Positions 61,056-64,000 of a stretch of DNA of 64,000 nt are shown in pieces; position 1 is the stretch's first letter, and each line of letters begins with the position of its first letter. The DNA is from Ceratorhiza oryzae-sativae (taxonomy: Eukaryota; Basidiomycota; Agaricomycetes; Cantharellales; Ceratobasidiaceae), in contig JARWMV010000241.1 of NCBI GenBank assembly GCA_030998015.1, positions 186,001 to 250,000 on the forward strand, given 5' to 3'. The notes beneath the pieces were generated by a model. That model was not told the DNA's origin, made no database searches, and worked only from the letters and a program-made list of their open reading frames with translations. The translations under genes and the position numbers were made by a program.

Positions 61056-62770
61056 ATGAGCTCTCCCGCGACTACACCGTCCCGTGCTGTCCCGCCAAAA
61101 CGCCTGTCGCTCACCCCAGGCCCGCGGCCGCTGCACCTTGGCACAGGCTCGTTCCCCTCTCCTTCGCTCTCGTCGTCTTCCCCCCTTGCGACGCCGCCGA
61201 CTACTGCACCTCTGCCGCCACGAAGGCTCGGGAGCGTATCGCATCTCACACGTGATGATTTGGCTACCGAGGAGGACAAGGCCGCGCAAGGACTTAGGCG
61301 ATCAAGTCTTGCACGGAGTGGAAGCCTGAGAGAGTTTGGCGGCAGAAAAGGACACGCGGCAAGTGCAAGTGTTGCTGGAGGGGGTGAGGGAGCGCTGGAG
61401 AGAGCCCAACGCGAGGCGCTGCAGCGGAAGCGAATGAGCGCGTCGTCGGTCGGCACGGAGGATCAACCAGCTCCAGTCCTGACCTTGGCTGAAAAGTATG
61501 TTACTCGTGCCCGTTTACTGCGTTTGGCCCCGGAGCTGATCATTACTCTCTAAAGACACAAGGATCTGCTGCACTTTATTGCGCAAAAGGAGGCCAAGTG
61601 TGCCGAATTGAGATCACAATTAGCAACGCACGAGGCGGATCTATTACAGCTAAAAAAGAAATGGGAAAAGATCGTGGCAAGGGGAAACGGCCAACGTGGA
61701 CGATCTGTGAGTATAAGACCAGTCTACGTTAGCGAATTCACCGCTCACGATATATTACAGTCAGAGACGGCGGGATTCTTAGACGCGACTGGGGCGGTTG
61801 ACCTCGTTCGCGGTATTTTTGGCGGATTGGGGGAACTTGCAGCCCCTTCAAATTCGGCCGGTGTTACCCCAGCTACTCCATCATCGTCTTCCTCGACCCC
61901 GAATCATATTCCTTCACCCCTTCCATCTTCCAAACCTACGCTCACTAAGTTACCGGCTTCGAGAGGGCATCTCGCACATACGCCCCAATCGTCCTCATCG
62001 TCCAACTCGACGGCTCTTAGCTCTGGAACGGCTGCCACCCGACTCTCATTATCTTCCGCGTCCTCCCTCGGTGGAGTTGAGCAGCTAAAGGAGACAAAGG
62101 AAACAGCCGAGCCTGTGGGGGAGGATGAGGACATGGATGCATGGGGTCCGTTTGAGAGTGTTCAGACTGACGAACCCGAGTCGGATGGTGCTCTTGGGTT
62201 GAGTGGAGTTGATGATAAGGATGCAACAAAGGCGGTCGAACAGAATCCATCGTGGGTTCCGAGTGCCGTTGGTAAAAAGTGGGAGGAACTTCGGGGCACT
62301 GAAACGTATCTGTACATGATTATACTCCTATCGCTCATTTTGTCTAACCTTTGATGAATTCCAGATATGCAAAACATACTAAACGCGCGTCAACTATCCT
62401 CTCGGATGTCTCTTCGGCCTGGACTACCACGTTAAACGCGCTTGCCCCGCCACCCACGCCATCCCTTACTCGTCAGAATACGACTGGCGGTGGGATCTCA
62501 CCCAAACCGAGTCCTTCAATTAAATTGACAACACCAAAATCCAAGCCGCCTACGCCATCTAAAACAACTTCTGGCTTCACTTCTGCACGCCCAGCTATCA
62601 ACACTCAAGCGCGTCCGGTATCGCTCCTCGATGACGACGATGGAGACGACGGTGCCGCACTCGGTGCAGTTCTGCAGCCTAGCCCAAGCGTGAGCGCTCA
62701 ATCCAAGTTGTCGGATGTGGGCAGTGGGAAAATGGAGAGCGATGCGTTTGGAGAGGACTGGAATTGGTAG
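61056..62770 (+). CDS. Coiled-coil, Ser/Pro-rich protein (DUF4048-like)
   Basis: Four exons, 61056-61495, 61556-61706, 61761-62305 and 62365-62770; 513 residues. After a disordered N-terminus comes a coiled coil split by intron 1 (LAEKHKDLLHFIAQKEAKCA, QLATHEADLLQLKKKWEKIV), then SETAGFLDATGAVDLVRGIF, a long low-complexity Ser/Thr/Pro stretch, and an acidic C-terminus ending FGEDWNW. The coiled-coil pattern resembles fungal DUF4048 proteins as I remember them; identification is tentative. Confidence 0.75.
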
Positions 62771-63149
62771 ATGCACATGGCCAGATAACAATGTTTCGTT
62801 GAATTTTGGGGTTCTAACATGCCGCTTCATGTAATGACTTTCTGGAATGTTGTTTGTATAACGATTGACATGATTATTACACCACTCAATAGTATTATAC
62901 CTCGTTTGTTCAAGTATGGGTTCAGGCGCACCCGGCGATCTGTCCATCAGCCCATTGGCGAAAATCTCGATTTTCGGATAATCGTTGTTCGAGGCGACGC
63001 CAAATCCAGCAAATATAGCCTCACTCGTATATCCTGGCACTGGATCACCCTAACAAAACTGCAAAGTTCAATCCGAAAGTTTTTATTGCGAGTTCGTGTA
63101 AACGGGTCTACTGCGAATCGGCAGAAAGAATAGCGGTTAGGGTACCATT

Positions 63150-63564
63150 CTAGTGTTTGGATCCTGAAGCCTCCTTTTCAGCATCTGCGATGAACTTTTT
63201 AATGCTATCAATATGATTCGATTAGCATCAACCGCGCCGGTTCATCAAATGAACCAAACTCACAAGGCTTCCTCATCACTGTTCATACACCCCAGATCGC
63301 AAGTCAACGCATATTACTACCAGCAATGATAACCCCCATCTCACCTCTCGCCAACGCCAAGAGCACTCTTGGCCTTTTCCGCCAAAGTCTTTGGTTCCTC
63401 CTTCTTCTTTCCGCCTCCCCTGGTCGCAGCAAAGGCAATCAGACCGGTAGTGCCAAGCACACCGAGCGAGATGTACTCGTTGGCAATCCTGCGACCAGCA
63501 ATGACGCTAAATTTATATCTCAGCGTATGGGTCGTTTGTCGTGCTAGTGGACTTACTATGACAT
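63150..63564 (-). CDS. atp19: Mitochondrial F1Fo ATP synthase subunit k (Atp19)
   Basis: Four small minus-strand exons: 63557-63564, 63345-63506, 63264-63278 and 63150-63204; 79 residues. The core VIAGRRIANEYISLGVLGTT followed by GLIAFAAT is the signature of subunit k: a short N-terminus, one transmembrane helix, then a Lys-rich tail. Subunit k is an accessory membrane subunit supporting ATP synthase dimers in the inner mitochondrial membrane. The tail (EAFIKKFIADAEKEASGSKH) extends beyond the yeast length. The first exon is only 8 nt. Confidence 0.88.
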
Positions 63565-64000
63565 TATGATGGTGATGTCTGTGACGAAGACGGGATGGGT
63601 TTGCAAATATGTGAGTTTGTCTCACGTGATATATTTATATGCCCCCCCCGCTCTGGCTACGATGACGATCCCTTCTTGTTGTATATTCTAATTGTCGAAT
63701 GTTAGGAAATTTTAAATGAGTTCATAAGTTATCATTAAGATTCTGAATTTTCAACTAACGACGTAGCTATAGGCGTGAGAAGGGCATCAATTTGCCTTGC
63801 TCATTACTACAAATGTCCCTCGGAGGGTCCGAATGATACGGGTAAGGGCAACAGCTTTGGCTCCGTTCAACAATCGAAGGAGCTTGGTCCATTCGCTCAA
63901 TTAAACATACAAACGATGGGAGGTTTGCCCAAGGAGCTAAGAGAATGCTGTATATATATGCGGACATGGTGTGGATATACACAATTCCTGGCAATCTATA
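63565..64000. other. No gene seen at window end
   Basis: AT-rich flank upstream of atp19 holding its promoter; no coding frame with support. Confidence 0.5.

Overview
The window is eukaryotic and reads as a filamentous basidiomycete, most likely an Agaricomycete of the Rhizoctonia/Ceratobasidiaceae type. This is inferred from short (about 45-65 nt) GT-AG introns with CTRAY branch points in nearly every gene, from protein families typical of that group (helical-bundle TKL kinases, tandem F-box genes, LaeA-like methyltransferases) and from the mix of conserved housekeeping genes with repeats.

Layout. 0.2-9 kb: an MLKL-like gene (N-terminal four-helix-bundle-like region plus a kinase fold lacking key catalytic residues), a small lipidation-signal protein (MGCIPSK start), a four-helix membrane protein and a CHFR-like RING E3 ligase. 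9.5-10.4 kb: a broken unknown gene. 12.3-14.7 kb: an unknown intron-containing gene divergent from a second copy of the membrane protein. 15-21.3 kb: three tandem SAM-dependent methyltransferase genes, two carrying frameshifts. 22.1-25.8 kb: a decayed DNA transposon bounded by GAA-loop hairpins and invaded by a MITE; its right end lies 47 bp before the start codon of a glutathione S-transferase. 27.8-36.2 kb: a very large Mor2/Furry (Tao3/PAG1) cell-morphogenesis scaffold gene. 36.7-39.6 kb: two more methyltransferase paralogs, then a truncated F-box copy (39.9-41.4 kb). 42.2-46.2 kb: PPP4R2, a second MGCIPSK protein and a phosphosite-rich unknown protein. 46.6-53.4 kb: an F-box gene split by a 5.47 kb DNA transposon with a perfect 7-bp target-site duplication; the transposon is itself invaded by two solo LTRs, each with a 5-bp duplication. 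53.7-59.5 kb: three more F-box genes. 59.7-63.6 kb: a BTB/POZ gene, a coiled-coil unknown protein and mitochondrial ATP synthase subunit k.

Two themes stand out. First, the accessory part is built from locally dispersed paralogs (MGCIPSK x2, membrane protein x2, methyltransferase x5, F-box x5, transposon x2). Second, about 15 otherwise good reading frames are broken by a single-base indel, mostly one base missing and several in G/C homopolymers, even in a gene expected to be important (Mor2). That points to assembly error as a serious alternative to gene decay.

The best candidates for something little described are the palindrome-ended transposon family with 7-bp duplications and the MLKL-like pseudokinase. 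All exon boundaries were derived by eye from splice consensus and frame continuity; no homology search was run.
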